This document shows positions 16,361 to 25,800 of a stretch of DNA of 64,000 nt, piece by piece. Source of the DNA: Dinghuibacter silviterrae (GTDB lineage: Bacteria > Bacteroidota > Bacteroidia > Chitinophagales > Chitinophagaceae); assembly GCF_004366355.1 (NCBI RefSeq), contig NZ_SODV01000001.1:930001-994000 (forward strand). Direction: 5' to 3'. Each line of letters starts with the position of its first letter. The stretch's first letter is position 1. The notes under the pieces are model-generated. The model made no database searches. It was not told the DNA's origin and worked only from the letters and a program-made list of their open reading frames with translations. Made by a program: the position numbers and the translations under genes.

Positions 16361-17242
16361 TCAGGGCGCCGCGAGCAGCACCTGCCAGGCGGCGGCGACG
16401 CGGCCCTCGGAGAGAAGCGTAGCGGCGTACCGGTGGAGTTCGCGTTCCATTTCGTCGGGGGAGACGCTGAAATAGAGGATGATGTTTTTTAAGCGATCGT
16501 CCTCGAAGGAAGGATCGATACGGGGGAACTCGTGGACGTTGGCCAGTTGGCCGAGTTGATTGCCTGTTAGAACAGTGCTTAACCGGATGGAGGGCGGAAG
16601 CGCATCCACGCCGATACCGGTGTGTATGTTGGGTTTCTCCACGATAATGAGATTGTCCGGGCGGACCGCCGAGTACCAGTCGCCGCCGAGGCGGGCGACG
16701 TGGTGGAGTTTGCGCTGGTCGATCATTCCTTTGTCGTCCAGGATCTCGTCGGCGATGTGCATGCACAGGACCTCGCAGATTACGAGGTTGCCGGCGCCGG
16801 GTTCGGAACCCAGCGACTTTACTTCTACAACGCGGCATTCGAGACGGACCTTACTCTCGCGAACCATCGGTGGTTTAACGCGCGTAGCGGGTTCTTCGGT
16901 GAAACCGGCTTTGAGGAATTCGTTTACGCCCCGGGGGTAGTCGCAGCTGGCAAGGCTTACCTGCTGGACCATGTCGAAGTCGACGATGTTGATGACGACT
17001 TCGGGGACCTCCAGGACGTTTTCAAGGGTGTGTTTGGTGGTGTTGTCCCGGACCCGGCGGGAGGGCGAAAACACGACGATGGGGGGCGTCGTGGAAAACA
17101 TATTGAAGAAACTAAAAGGGCTCAGGTTGACGTGACCGGAAAGGTTGACGGTGCTGGCAAAACAGATGGGGCGGGGTGCGATTGCGTGCTGGAGGTATTG
17201 CTGCCGCAGCGGGATGGATATGGACTGGAGGTCGACGAGCAT
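16361..17242 (-). CDS. Flavin reductase family (DIM6/NTAB) protein
   Basis: 293 aa, starts MLVDLQSISIPLRQQYLQHA, then 'IAPRPICFASTVNLSGHVNLSPFSFFNMFS', the FMN-binding region of the flavin reductase-like split-barrel fold; 'SPSRRVRDNTTKHTLENV' and 'CDYPRGVNEFLKAGFT' are further family positions. Binds FMN and may reduce a flavin, or be a flavoprotein component of an oxygenase. The gene starts one base after the stop of the upstream fumarylacetoacetase-family gene, so the two form an operon, consistent with degradation of an aromatic compound, though the pathway is not proven. Confidence 0.85.
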   Translation of the reverse strand: MLVDLQSISIPLRQQYLQHAIAPRPICFASTVNLSGHVNLSPFSFFNMFSTTPPIVVFSPSRRVRDNTTKHTLENVLEVPEVVINIVDFDMVQQVSLASCDYPRGVNEFLKAGFTEEPATRVKPPMVRESKVRLECRVVEVKSLGSEPGAGNLVICEVLCMHIADEILDDKGMIDQRKLHHVARLGGDWYSAVRPDNLIIVEKPNIHTGIGVDALPPSIRLSTVLTGNQLGQLANVHEFPRIDPSFEDDRLKNIILYFSVSPDEMERELHRYAATLLSEGRVAAAWQVLLAAP

Positions 17243-17243
17243 A

Positions 17244-18248
17244 TTATTTTTTGATGGCCAGGAGGGAAAAGTCGTCTTCCTCGCGGACGATCGTGTTGGT
17301 CAGGGTACCCAGACCTTCGATTTCCATTTCTACCACGTCGCCTTCTTGAAGCCATTGTTCGGTATATCCCGGGTCTTGTAGTTTTCCCGTGCCGTTGAGC
17401 TCCAGGAGGCAACCGGTACCGACGGTGCCGCTCCCGATCACGTCACCGGGGTAGAGGGTTACTCCGTAACTGGCGCGCTCGATCAACTCCGCAAAGGTCC
17501 AGGCCATGTCCGCGAGGTTTCCGCGGCTGAGCTCGACCCCGTTGACCTTGCAGGTCATGGCCAGGTTGTAGGCGTGACCGGTATGACCGGGAGGCGGGGG
17601 TACCCGGTAGGAGTCGAGGTCGTCGGGGGTCACGAGGTAGGGCCCGAGGACGGTGGCGAAATCTTTTCCTTTGGCGGGTCCCAGGTTGAGCAACATCTCT
17701 TCCATCTGGAGGGTCCGTGCGCTCATATCATTCATAATCATAAAACCACCGATATAATTGTCGGCCTCCGCGGCGCGGATATTTCGTCCCTCCTTACAGA
17801 TCACGATGGCGCATTCCAGCTCGAAGTCGAGCTTGGCAAAATGGTCCGGCATACAGGAGATGTCGCCGGGTCCGAAGATCGCGTTGTGGTTGGTATAATA
17901 GAATACGGGGTATTGATCGAATTCCGGGATCATGGGTACCTTCCGGTTACGCCTGGCGGCTTCCACGTGCTGGCGGAAAGCATAGCCGTCCCTGCAAGAC
18001 GTGGGGTGTGGTACCGGGGCCATCAGCGCGGCGCCCGCCAGGGGGGTCGCATTGCGCTGGCTGATCCGGCCCTCCCGGATCATGATCGGGGCCCCCGATA
18101 AAAAGGGGAAATACTCGTCCCAATATTGCAACAGCATGGACATGGTGTTGGGAAGCTCGGGGTGGAGTCCATCCATGTCGTACAACCATTGATCTACCAA
18201 CAGGGCGGCTTGTTCGTGGCCGTCTTTTATATACGAGACGAGTTGCAT
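17244..18248 (-). CDS. Fumarylacetoacetate hydrolase (FAH) family protein
   Basis: 334 aa. 'FYYTNHNAIFGPGD' precedes 'LDFELECAIVICKEGRNI' (metal-ligand Glu residues), then 'IGGFMIMNDMSARTLQMEE' and 'GKDFATVLGPYLVTPDDLD', and 'PGDVIGSGTVGTGC', which are the core motifs of the FAH fold. Family members cleave carbon-carbon bonds of acylpyruvates or fumarylacetoacetate in tyrosine/aromatic breakdown. The ATG at 18248 is chosen (MQLVSYIKDGHEQ); the frame runs open to a TTG at 18272, which is within the promoter-like region. Operonic with the flavin reductase. Confidence 0.88.
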   Translation of the reverse strand: MQLVSYIKDGHEQAALLVDQWLYDMDGLHPELPNTMSMLLQYWDEYFPFLSGAPIMIREGRISQRNATPLAGAALMAPVPHPTSCRDGYAFRQHVEAARRNRKVPMIPEFDQYPVFYYTNHNAIFGPGDISCMPDHFAKLDFELECAIVICKEGRNIRAAEADNYIGGFMIMNDMSARTLQMEEMLLNLGPAKGKDFATVLGPYLVTPDDLDSYRVPPPPGHTGHAYNLAMTCKVNGVELSRGNLADMAWTFAELIERASYGVTLYPGDVIGSGTVGTGCLLELNGTGKLQDPGYTEQWLQEGDVVEMEIEGLGTLTNTIVREEDDFSLLAIKK

Positions 18249-18291
18249 GGGGCTCGGTTTTTGAAGGTCCAAAGTAACACAATATTCTTCC

Positions 18292-18299
18292 TAACTTTG
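18292..18299 (+). promoter_or_regulatory. Candidate -7 element for the hydroxylase gene at 18325
   Basis: TAACTTTG, exact TAnnTTTG, 25 bp before the ATG. Confidence 0.55.
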
Positions 18300-18324
18300 T
18301 CATTATTAGAAAAACCTCCCCAGC

Positions 18325-18990
18325 ATGAAGTTTGAGAAGATCCATAATAAAGGGCAGGCCCGTCTTTTTCAAAACCAGTACCTGGAGGTGCTTACCAAGA
18401 CGCATCCCCTGGTCATCTGGGGGATGTACCTTCCGCTGATCGTCTTCATGTTGTATTTTAGCCACCACCGGGCCGGGTTTTCCTGGGGGGCGACGGTGGG
18501 GATCTTTGTTTTTGCCATGTTTTTCTGGACCTTGTTCGAGTACGTCATGCATCGGTTCGCCTTCCATTTCGTCAGCGAACGGCCCCGGGTCCGTAAGTTT
18601 GTCTACATCATGCACGGCAACCATCATGAATTCCCCAGGGACAAGGAACGGCTTTTTATGCCCCCGGTCCCCAGCCTTATCCTGGCGGCGTCGATCTTTA
18701 GTGTCCAATATTTGCTGCTGGGGCACTATGCCTTCCCCTTTTTCCCCGGCTTTCTTTTAGGGTACCTCTTGTACGGCAGTATGCACTACGCCATCCACGC
18801 CTGGAACCCGCCTTTTCCCTGGATGAAGCCTTTGTGGCGGAACCACCACCTGCATCATTACAAAAATGACGACCTGGGTTTTGGCGTCAGCACTTCCTTT
18901 TGGGACCGTGTGTTCGGCACCACCTTTACGGCAGTTGATCATTCTGCACCTTCAGGTGCCCTGAAGCCGAATCCAGAAAAACATTGTTAA
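18325..18990 (+). CDS. Membrane fatty acid hydroxylase / sterol desaturase family protein
   Basis: 221 aa with four transmembrane helices and the eight-His di-iron pattern of the family: HRFAFH, HGNHHEFPRDKERLFMPP, 'HYAIHAW' and 'HHLHHYKN'. The 'HGNHHEFP.D..RL.MPP' segment is close to that of fatty acid 2-hydroxylases (Scs7/FA2H type), so hydroxylation of an acyl chain of a sphingolipid, ornithine lipid or lipid A is a plausible role; this is inference. It lies in the inner membrane. The last 65 bases overlap the convergent lptC gene, and the C-terminal ~20 residues look like non-family tail. An exact -7 element is at 18292. Confidence 0.85.
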   Translation: MKFEKIHNKGQARLFQNQYLEVLTKTHPLVIWGMYLPLIVFMLYFSHHRAGFSWGATVGIFVFAMFFWTLFEYVMHRFAFHFVSERPRVRKFVYIMHGNHHEFPRDKERLFMPPVPSLILAASIFSVQYLLLGHYAFPFFPGFLLGYLLYGSMHYAIHAWNPPFPWMKPLWRNHHLHHYKNDDLGFGVSTSFWDRVFGTTFTAVDHSAPSGALKPNPEKHC

Positions 18991-19477
18991 AATCCTGGGT
19001 CGCGCGCATGCCCGTCCCGGAGTACGCCTGGGTCGCGCGGTGGACCTCCACGTAGTGATGGGTATAGAACCAGCCGGTGTTTTGGTCCCAGTAAAGATCC
19101 TCGCAATAGATGGTGTCCTTTTTGACAAGGTTGATGATCTTGACGTGGTCCCGCAAGTAGACCTTGTTCATGTTCTCATAATAGACACCGTAGCGCGCAT
19201 CTAAAATGCTTTCGATATTGAGGAGAGAGTCGTAGAAGTCGCAGTGAAGCGAACGGGGGAAAACGATCCTTTGGGTATCTTGTTGGTAGCGGAGCATATA
19301 GGGCGCCAGCAGCCGGGCTTTCATCTTACCCCCCTGGCTCATATACGCGTCGATGCCATGGGCCTCCTCCGGGGTCTGGGTCCGGCGGCCCAACGCAGCA
19401 ACCTTTTGCATATCGTTCTCACAGGCGCACAGGAGCAACAACCCGAGGACGCCCACCCACCAATGTTGTGTTACCAT
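18926..19477 (-). CDS. lptC: LPS export ABC transporter periplasmic protein LptC
   Basis: 183 aa lipoprotein-type start (MVTQHWWVGVLGLLLLCACEND; lipobox LLCAC). The mature region has the beta-jellyroll-like repeats of LptC: 'ARLLAPYMLRYQQDTQRIVFP', 'GVYYENMNKVYLRDHVKIINL' and 'DTIYCEDLYWDQNTGWFYTHHYVEV'. LptC takes LPS from the LptBFG inner-membrane transporter and passes it to the LptA bridge. It lies 10 bp downstream of coaX. The other Lpt genes are not in the window. The end overlaps the hydroxylase gene by 65 bp. Confidence 0.85.
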   Translation of the reverse strand: MVTQHWWVGVLGLLLLCACENDMQKVAALGRRTQTPEEAHGIDAYMSQGGKMKARLLAPYMLRYQQDTQRIVFPRSLHCDFYDSLLNIESILDARYGVYYENMNKVYLRDHVKIINLVKKDTIYCEDLYWDQNTGWFYTHHYVEVHRATQAYSGTGMRATQDFNNVFLDSASGHLKVQNDQLP

Positions 19478-19487
19478 CGCCGTAAAC

Positions 19488-20216
19488 TTACATTATATTC
19501 CATTGACCGATGGTATAAAGTCCCTTAAAAACCAGGTCGGGGTCGATATGGACCGGTTGTGTCAGGTGGGTGGAAAAAAACAGGGTGTCGCCGCCCGTCA
19601 TGACCACCTCCAGCCCCTTGTACCTGTCCTGGTAGGCCCCGATCACGCCATCCACTTCTTTGGCCATGCCCAGAAGCACCCCGCTCAAAATATTGGTCCG
19701 GGTATCGGAACCGATCAGCGGATAGTTCCAGTCGGCTTCCACAAGGGGCAATTTGGCGGTATAATGGTGCAGGGATTTGAAACGCATCTCCATGCCCGGT
19801 GAAATGCTTCCCCCCAGGAATTCACCGTATTTATCGACATAGTTGTACGTAATCGCGGAACCAAGACCGATGACGAGGAGGTGGACCCCGGGAAAGCGGG
19901 TAAGGGCGGCGGTCATCATGGCCAGACGGTCGGCCCCGATGGTCTCCGGTTTACCGACCGGTGTGCTGAGGGGGAGGCGGCTCAAATGGCTTAGGACGTG
20001 GAGCCGGCCATGAGCCCTGAGCAACGTTTCCAGCTCGGGGTGGTGGTGTACCACGGAGGCGAGCACCATTTTATCCGGTGTGTACTCGTCGAGGAGCGGC
20101 CGGATGACGGAGGGTTCATCGGAAACGAGCACCCGGGTCTCCGTGAGCCGCCCGTCGATAAAAACCCCGCACTTGAGACGGGTATTGCCGAAGTCGAAGC
20201 AAAGGACGGTTTCCAT
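19488..20216 (-). CDS. coaX: Type III pantothenate kinase homologue (CoaX) with a changed active-site motif
   Basis: 242 aa, first step of coenzyme A synthesis. The P-loop-like DFGNTRLKCGVF is at the N-terminus, with the GADRLAM loop (general-base Asp) in the middle and 'GEFLGGSISPGMEMR' later. However, the segment usually written D-A-G-T-A-I-T-x-D reads V-I-G-L-G-S-A-I-T-Y-N: the conserved Asp of this metal/ATP-site loop is replaced by Gly, and the next Asp by Asn. The enzyme may therefore be altered, inactive, or have shifted specificity. No other pantothenate kinase gene is in the window to compare. It is the middle gene of a LON-domain protein / coaX / lptC run. Confidence 0.85.
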   Translation of the reverse strand: METVLCFDFGNTRLKCGVFIDGRLTETRVLVSDEPSVIRPLLDEYTPDKMVLASVVHHHPELETLLRAHGRLHVLSHLSRLPLSTPVGKPETIGADRLAMMTAALTRFPGVHLLVIGLGSAITYNYVDKYGEFLGGSISPGMEMRFKSLHHYTAKLPLVEADWNYPLIGSDTRTNILSGVLLGMAKEVDGVIGAYQDRYKGLEVVMTGGDTLFFSTHLTQPVHIDPDLVFKGLYTIGQWNIM

Positions 20217-20220
20217 GGGC

Positions 20221-20856
20221 TTAGAATTTGAGACCGGGCAATTGTTTGAAATGCCCGTTGAGCTTTATCTTATCCTTGAGGGCTTCCATTTCCGCCAGGA
20301 GTGGAAGGACTTTGCCCAGGTGCCGTTTGATGTATTCCTGGCGCTGGATCTCCCGGGGGAGCTGCAGGAACTCGTATTCCTCTTCCAACGAAAGCCCTAC
20401 ATGGTGGGCGATGTCATAGGTGACGAGGTGCAGGTCTTCCTTGGTAAAGGTTTTCCGCACCTGGAGGAACTCATGCAGCTCCCGGATGCGTTGTACGAGC
20501 ACCTGCATCAGTTCCCTGTTTCCGTCATCCTGGTTCTCCTGATAGTTGACGATGGCGCCGCTGTATAGTTTCTCGGGGACTTCGCGGATCAGCTCCAGGA
20601 CGCGGAAGACTTCCATACCTTCGGTCCTGATATCCATTTCCCCCGAGTCGTACACCTTGACGATGTTCTTAACGGTGACGGTAGTACCGTATTCCGCCAC
20701 CGCGTCGCCGATGACGGTAGGAATGCCAAAGGGCTTTTGCTCCTCGAAACATTCGTTGATGAGTTGTCTGTAACGGGGTTCGAATATATGAAGGTTCAAA
20801 TGCTCACCGGGAAAGACGACAATGGATAATGGAAATATGGGAACAAACCGTGTCAT
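20221..20856 (-). CDS. LON substrate-binding domain protein
   Basis: 211 aa from the ATG at 20856 (MTRFVPIFPL). 'PIFPLSIVVFPGEHLNLHIFEPRYRQLINEC' is the start of the Lon N-terminal substrate-binding (PUA-like) domain; a helical bundle with 'DIAHHVGLSLEEEYEFLQLPREIQRQEYIKRHL' fills the C-terminal half. No ATPase or protease domain is present, so this is the stand-alone LON-domain type; the role is likely protein binding but unproven. The frame extends to a TTG at 20865, but the ATG is preferred. Four bp before the coaX start, so it leads that operon. Confidence 0.85.
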   Translation of the reverse strand: MTRFVPIFPLSIVVFPGEHLNLHIFEPRYRQLINECFEEQKPFGIPTVIGDAVAEYGTTVTVKNIVKVYDSGEMDIRTEGMEVFRVLELIREVPEKLYSGAIVNYQENQDDGNRELMQVLVQRIRELHEFLQVRKTFTKEDLHLVTYDIAHHVGLSLEEEYEFLQLPREIQRQEYIKRHLGKVLPLLAEMEALKDKIKLNGHFKQLPGLKF

Positions 20857-20904
20857 AGGAGACAAAGTTGAACTTTTTTTTGAGAAAACCCTATCTTGGC
20901 GCGT

Positions 20905-21675
20905 ATGGAGAAATTATCGGTGGTGATCATCACCTTTAACGAGGAGGATAATATAAGACGCTGTATCGATTCGGTGGGCTCCGTGGCGGATGAGGTGGTG
21001 ATTCTGGATTCGTTGTCCACGGATAAGACGGTGGCCATCGCGGGAGAAATGGGTGCGGTGATCTACCAGCAGGCATTTGCGGGATATACCGCGCAAAAAA
21101 ACAAAGCCCTGGACCTGGCTTCCTTCCCCCTGGTGCTTAGCCTGGACGCGGACGAGGTCATAGACGAACGGCTGGCGGCCTCCATCCGGGACGTCAAAGC
21201 CGGGGCCCGGGCGGCCGGTTATACCATGAACAGATGTACGAACTACTGTGGGAAATTTATCCGTCACGGCAGTTGGTACCCGGACCGGAAACTCCGGTTG
21301 TTTGACAAGAATAAGGCCCGGTGGGCGGGGTTGAACATCCACGAAAACGTCGAATTGCTGGAACCCGGGAAAACGGAACACCTGGAGGGCGATATCCTTC
21401 ACTACTCCTACAACGCACTCGAAGAACACATCACCCAAAACAACAAGTTTAGCACGCTGTCGGCGGAGGCGTACATGGCCGAGGGGAAAAAAGCGGGTTG
21501 GGGTAAGATGCTGTTCAATCCAGCCTGGGCTTTCTTTCAGGGCTATGTACTCCGGGCGGGTTTCCTGGACGGATTCCACGGTTTGGTCATCGCGGCCAAT
21601 GTGGCCCACCTCACCTTTATGAAGTACTACAAACTGTACGCACTCAACAAAGGAATCCCTGTCAAACCTTCTTGA
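20905..21675 (+). CDS. Family 2 glycosyltransferase, WaaE/KdtX-like
   Basis: 256 aa from the ATG at 20905 (MEKLSVVIITFNEEDNIRRC). 'VVILDSLSTDKTVAIA' and 'FPLVLSLDADEVIDERL' are the GT-A donor and DxD regions; 'CGKFIRHGSWYPDRKLRLFDK' and 'HENVEL' are typical of the WaaE/KdtX (beta-1,4-glucosyltransferase for LPS core) subgroup. Probably works at the cytoplasmic face on LPS core or a related glycan. A near-consensus promoter (TATCTTGG, 20892-20899) ends 5 bp before the ATG. Overlaps the next gene, on the other strand, by 14 bp at its 3' end. Confidence 0.85.
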   Translation: MEKLSVVIITFNEEDNIRRCIDSVGSVADEVVILDSLSTDKTVAIAGEMGAVIYQQAFAGYTAQKNKALDLASFPLVLSLDADEVIDERLAASIRDVKAGARAAGYTMNRCTNYCGKFIRHGSWYPDRKLRLFDKNKARWAGLNIHENVELLEPGKTEHLEGDILHYSYNALEEHITQNNKFSTLSAEAYMAEGKKAGWGKMLFNPAWAFFQGYVLRAGFLDGFHGLVIAANVAHLTFMKYYKLYALNKGIPVKPS

Positions 21676-22573
21676 GTGCCGCGCGCAGGCGTTTCCAGGT
21701 CATCTTCAGGCGAAGACCCGGTCCGGGTGTGCTATCAGGAGCCGGTCCCGTATACACGCTTCCTCTCCGGAGCATTTGTTTGGTCAGGTAACTGGAAGAA
21801 ACCCCCCATTTCTGGACAAAAGTTTTCTCTCCGTCGTTGGGCACGATCCGCCCGAGGGACTTGCTCATGAAGTGATACACCCGGCTCCGGGCGACACCCC
21901 TGAAGTGACGGACACCCATGGTCCAAAGCTTCATGGAAAAATCGGGGTCGGAATACAACCCCGGGGAAAACTCGATGCTATAGCCCCCCACCAGATCCCA
22001 GACATCCCGGTGGACGATATTGGGGGGCCAGGTAGCGCCCATCCAATCCTCTTTGGGCGTGTCGGCAAAATGCGCGAGCAGGTCGGCTTCGCGAAAGTCC
22101 GCCGCGGAGGATCCGAAGTCCCCGACGAGAACGCTGGGATTTCCGGTGGCCCTGGGTTCGATCATCGTGGCCGACAAAAAAAACCAGGGATGCCCGATGG
22201 CCCGTACTTCTTCCATCAAGGCGGTGTCCCAGCCGGGACAGACATACATGTCGTCGTTGATGTATACGATATATTCCCCCTTCGCCAGCGTACGGGCGTG
22301 GTTGAGGGCGTAACAGATACCAATATTGGACCGGCTATAGGTATAGTCTATATCATTCTGACTGTCAAGCCATTGTAGGGTCCCGTCGGTGCCTTCGTTG
22401 ACGTGTACGACGATCTGGAAAGGGAGGATTGAATGCCGGCGGATGCTGTCGATACACAGCCGGAGATAGTCGAGGTTATTCCAGGAGGGAATAAGTAAGG
22501 TAAGCAGTGGAGTGGTGGAGGAAGGCCGCTGAACCAGCCGCGGGCTGATATGACTAGTGATTTCCATATTCAT
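21662..22573 (-). CDS. Family 2 glycosyltransferase
   Basis: 303 aa. After ~20 residues, 'LLTLLIPSWNNLDYLRLCIDSIR' is the donor-binding strand; 'VHVNEGTDGTLQWL' and 'YIVYINDDMYVCPGWD' give the metal-binding NDD region. 'DFSMKLWTMGVRHFRGVARSRVYH' is the C-terminal acceptor side. Substrate unknown; a role in cell-surface glycan assembly is inferred. ATGs at 22573 and 22567 are both possible, the first overlapping the end of the upstream small-membrane-protein gene by 20 bp. Confidence 0.8.
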   Translation of the reverse strand: MNMEITSHISPRLVQRPSSTTPLLTLLIPSWNNLDYLRLCIDSIRRHSILPFQIVVHVNEGTDGTLQWLDSQNDIDYTYSRSNIGICYALNHARTLAKGEYIVYINDDMYVCPGWDTALMEEVRAIGHPWFFLSATMIEPRATGNPSVLVGDFGSSAADFREADLLAHFADTPKEDWMGATWPPNIVHRDVWDLVGGYSIEFSPGLYSDPDFSMKLWTMGVRHFRGVARSRVYHFMSKSLGRIVPNDGEKTFVQKWGVSSSYLTKQMLRRGSVYTGPAPDSTPGPGLRLKMTWKRLRAALKKV

Positions 22574-22802
22574 TTTTCCACCAGCGGTACCCGATAAAGC
22601 CCATCACGCAAAAGGGGATGGCCATGAGGTAAAGGATAGCGGCGTTGAGGGATTTGGCGGGTTTCTCACCCAGTTGCTGGGCGGTACGGGTACAGATAGA
22701 ACACTGCGCCCGGGCGGCGGGTGCGGCCAAACCAAGACACACGATCAGCAGCAGGAGGGCAAGTCCAGCACGCATTTTCCGTATGGGGGTAAACCGGGGC
22801 AT
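22554..22802 (-). CDS. Small membrane protein with signal peptide and CxxC motif (82 aa)
   Basis: Starts MPRFTPIRKMRAGLALLLLI with a signal peptide ending at ARAQ, then CSICTRTAQQLG (a CxxC pair), and a C-terminal transmembrane helix 'ILYLMAIPFCVMGFIGYRWW' followed by KNEYGNH. It belongs to a small family of Bacteroidota envelope proteins with a CxxC and one helix; a redox or metal role is possible but not known. A promoter -7 element is only 4 bp before the ATG, so the mRNA is probably leaderless. It is followed by the GT2 gene with 20 bp overlap. Confidence 0.7.
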   Translation of the reverse strand: MPRFTPIRKMRAGLALLLLIVCLGLAAPAARAQCSICTRTAQQLGEKPAKSLNAAILYLMAIPFCVMGFIGYRWWKNEYGNH

Positions 22803-22806
22803 GTTG

Positions 22807-22814
22807 CAAAAATA
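22807..22814 (-). promoter_or_regulatory. -7 element for the small CxxC protein, giving a leaderless mRNA
   Basis: Minus strand reads TATTTTTG (TAnnTTTG); four bases separate it from the ATG at 22802. Confidence 0.5.
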
Positions 22815-22843
22815 CTAACTTTAGCGCCTCATCCCTTGACTTC

Positions 22844-25800
22844 ATGAATTTTTTGCCCGCTAACAAAACCCTGCTTGGTTTTTCCCTCTCGATCGTCCTC
22901 ATTTTATTTGTAGGGATCACCTCCTATCTCACGATCCTGAGATACGACGACAATGCCGGATGGGTCAACCACACCCATGAGGTGATCAGCAATATCAACG
23001 AGCTGGACCGCCGGATTACCGAAACGGAGGCGACGGGCAGGGCGTATCTTCTGTCCGGGGACGACCGGTTCCTGGTCCTTTTCAACGACGCGGCCGTGCA
23101 CATCGAATTTTTGCAAGACCGCTTCCGGGAAATGACGATGGATAACTTCTACCAGACGCGGAGGATCGATTCGCTGAGACCCCTTCTTGCGGAACGTATC
23201 GGGTTCATCCGTAAAAGGATACAGATCCGCCAGGCGGGGACGCTCGCGGACGTGCTTGCCCAGACGGACATGCACTATGGGCTGGCGCTCCAGGCGGCGG
23301 TGGATGTCCTCATCACCGAGATGCGGGAAGACGAAGAGCTCCTGTTGACAGAGCGGAACAAAAAGATGGATGCCAGCAAACTGGGCGCCTTGCTCACCGA
23401 CGTCGGGGGTACCCTTGTCGGCCTGGCCGTGGCCCTCGCCCTGCTGTGGTACATCATGCGCACCTTTGCAGAACGGGAACGGGTCAGGGCAAGTCTCCAG
23501 GAATCCAACGAGTCCCTGGAGAAAGTGTCGGAAGAGAACCAGCGCCGCAACTGGCTGCTGACGGGGGCTTCCGATCTCAACACCCGGCTTAGGGGGGAAA
23601 TGAGCCTGGCGGCCCTGGCCCAGGAGGCCATCAGCGAGCTTTGCACGCGGGTGGGCGCCCAGTTAGGGGCGTTGTATGTCATGAACGAGGAGACCAAGAT
23701 CCTCCAGCTGGCGGGGTCTTTTGCTTATCCCCTGCCCCCCGGACCCGCCCCCGAATTTGCATTAAGGGAAGGGTTGGTGGGCCAGGCGGCGTTTGAAAAC
23801 CGGCCCTTGTCGGTGGATGGCCTTTTGAAAGACCGGTTCCGGGTCCGGACCGGTTTGGGCGACCTGGCGCCCCGGTTTATAGAAGCATGGCCTGTTGACC
23901 ACGAAGGGATCACCGCGGTGGTGGAGCTGGGTCTGGAGGAGCCGCTGGCCGGTTCGAGGGAGGAATACTTCCGGCTAATATCCAAAGATATTGCCGTCGC
24001 CATTCAAATGGCGGTGTCCCGGACCCGGCTAAACGAACTCAACGACCGGCTGCAAAGACAGGCGGAAGAGCTCCAGCTCCAGCAGGAAGAACTCCAGGCC
24101 ACCAACGAGGAGCTGACCCGTCAGTCCGAACAGCTCCAGGCCTCGGAAGAGGAGCTCCGGGTGCAACAGGAAGAGCTGATGCAAGCCAACCTGCAACTGG
24201 AGGAAAAGGCGCAACAGCTCAAGGAGAATGTAGAGGCCCTGGAAATCGCCAGGCGGGAGATCATGAACAAGGCCGAGGAAGTGGAGCGGAACAGCCGCTA
24301 CAAAACCGAGTTCCTCGCCAACATGAGTCACGAGCTCCGGACGCCGCTCAACAGCATCCTTATCCTGGCCAAGCTGCTCTCGGAAAACAAGGACACCAAC
24401 CTCACCGACAAACAGGTCGAATACGCGGGCGTGATCCACAAATCCGGTCAGGACTTGCTGACATTGATCAACGACGTGCTCGACCTTTCCAAGATAGAGG
24501 CGGGCAAAGCCACGGTATCCCTTGCACCGGTCCCGGTTACGCAATTGCGTACCGACATGGTGTCGGTGTTCCGGGAAGTGGCCGAGGCGGGTCAGATCCA
24601 ATTCACGACCGACATCGACCCGCTTTGTCCAAAAGAAATATATACCGATAAGGATCGCCTGGAACAGATCCTCAGGAACCTGTTGTCAAACGCCTTTAAG
24701 TTTACCCATGAGGGCGGAACGGTCCGTTTGCACATCGCTGCGGTCAACCCCCAAACCGTCGCCTTTCGCGTGACCGACAGCGGGATCGGCATCCCGGAAG
24801 GGCAACAGGAGGTCATCTTCGAAGCCTTCCGCCAGGCCGATGGTTCTACCAACCGCAAATACGGAGGAACGGGGCTGGGGTTATCGATCAGCCGCCAGCT
24901 GGCCGCCATGCTGGGCGGGTCGCTCGATGTGGAAAGCGTTGCGGGCAAAGGCAGTACGTTCAGCCTCCTCCTGCCCGTAGTGTTTACGCCAAAACTGGAG
25001 GACTCCGGGACCATACCTGACCCTCCGGCTGTGGGAGAGGAGCCCTTGCTGGCCGGTAAGGTTCTCCTGATCGTCGAAGACGATCCCGTATTTTCCAATA
25101 TTCTCCGGGACTTTGCCCGGGACAAAGGCTACGAAACCGTGCTCGCGTCAAGGGGAGACACCGCCCTGCAATATGCAAAGGCCTATCTGCCCACTGCCAT
25201 CTTACTGGATATACAGCTCCCGGTTGTGGACGGCTGGACCGTCCTCAAACGGCTAAAGGCGGACGCCGCGACCCGGAGCATCCCCGTACACGTCATATCG
25301 GGGTTTGATGACCGGGCCCGGGGAATCGAAATGGGCGCCATCAGCTTTATCCACAAACCCCTGGGTAAAGACGACCTGGACGGGGTCTTCAGCGCTATAT
25401 CGGCGTCCGGTCCTTCCACCGTCAAAAAAGTGCTTATTGTGGAGGACGACGCCGTGCAGTGGGAATACCTGGACCGTATCCTCAGGGAAAAGGAAAGGGA
25501 CATCACTTGCGTGCATGCGGCAGACGGCGGGCAGGCCTTGCAACGCGTGGGGGAAGATATCTTCGACTGTATCATCGTCGACCTCACCCTCCCCGATATG
25601 AGCGGGTTCACCCTCCTGGAACACCTGGAAAACAGCGGCCTTCCGTCGAAAACAAAAATTATCGTGCATACCGGCAAGGACCTGGACAAGGAAGATGCCC
25701 TGCGTCTGCGGCGCTTTACCAATACCATCGTCCTCAAAGGGGGCCGTTCCCACGAGCGCCTCCTCGACGAGGTGGCGCTGTTTCTCCATAAAGTGGAAGA

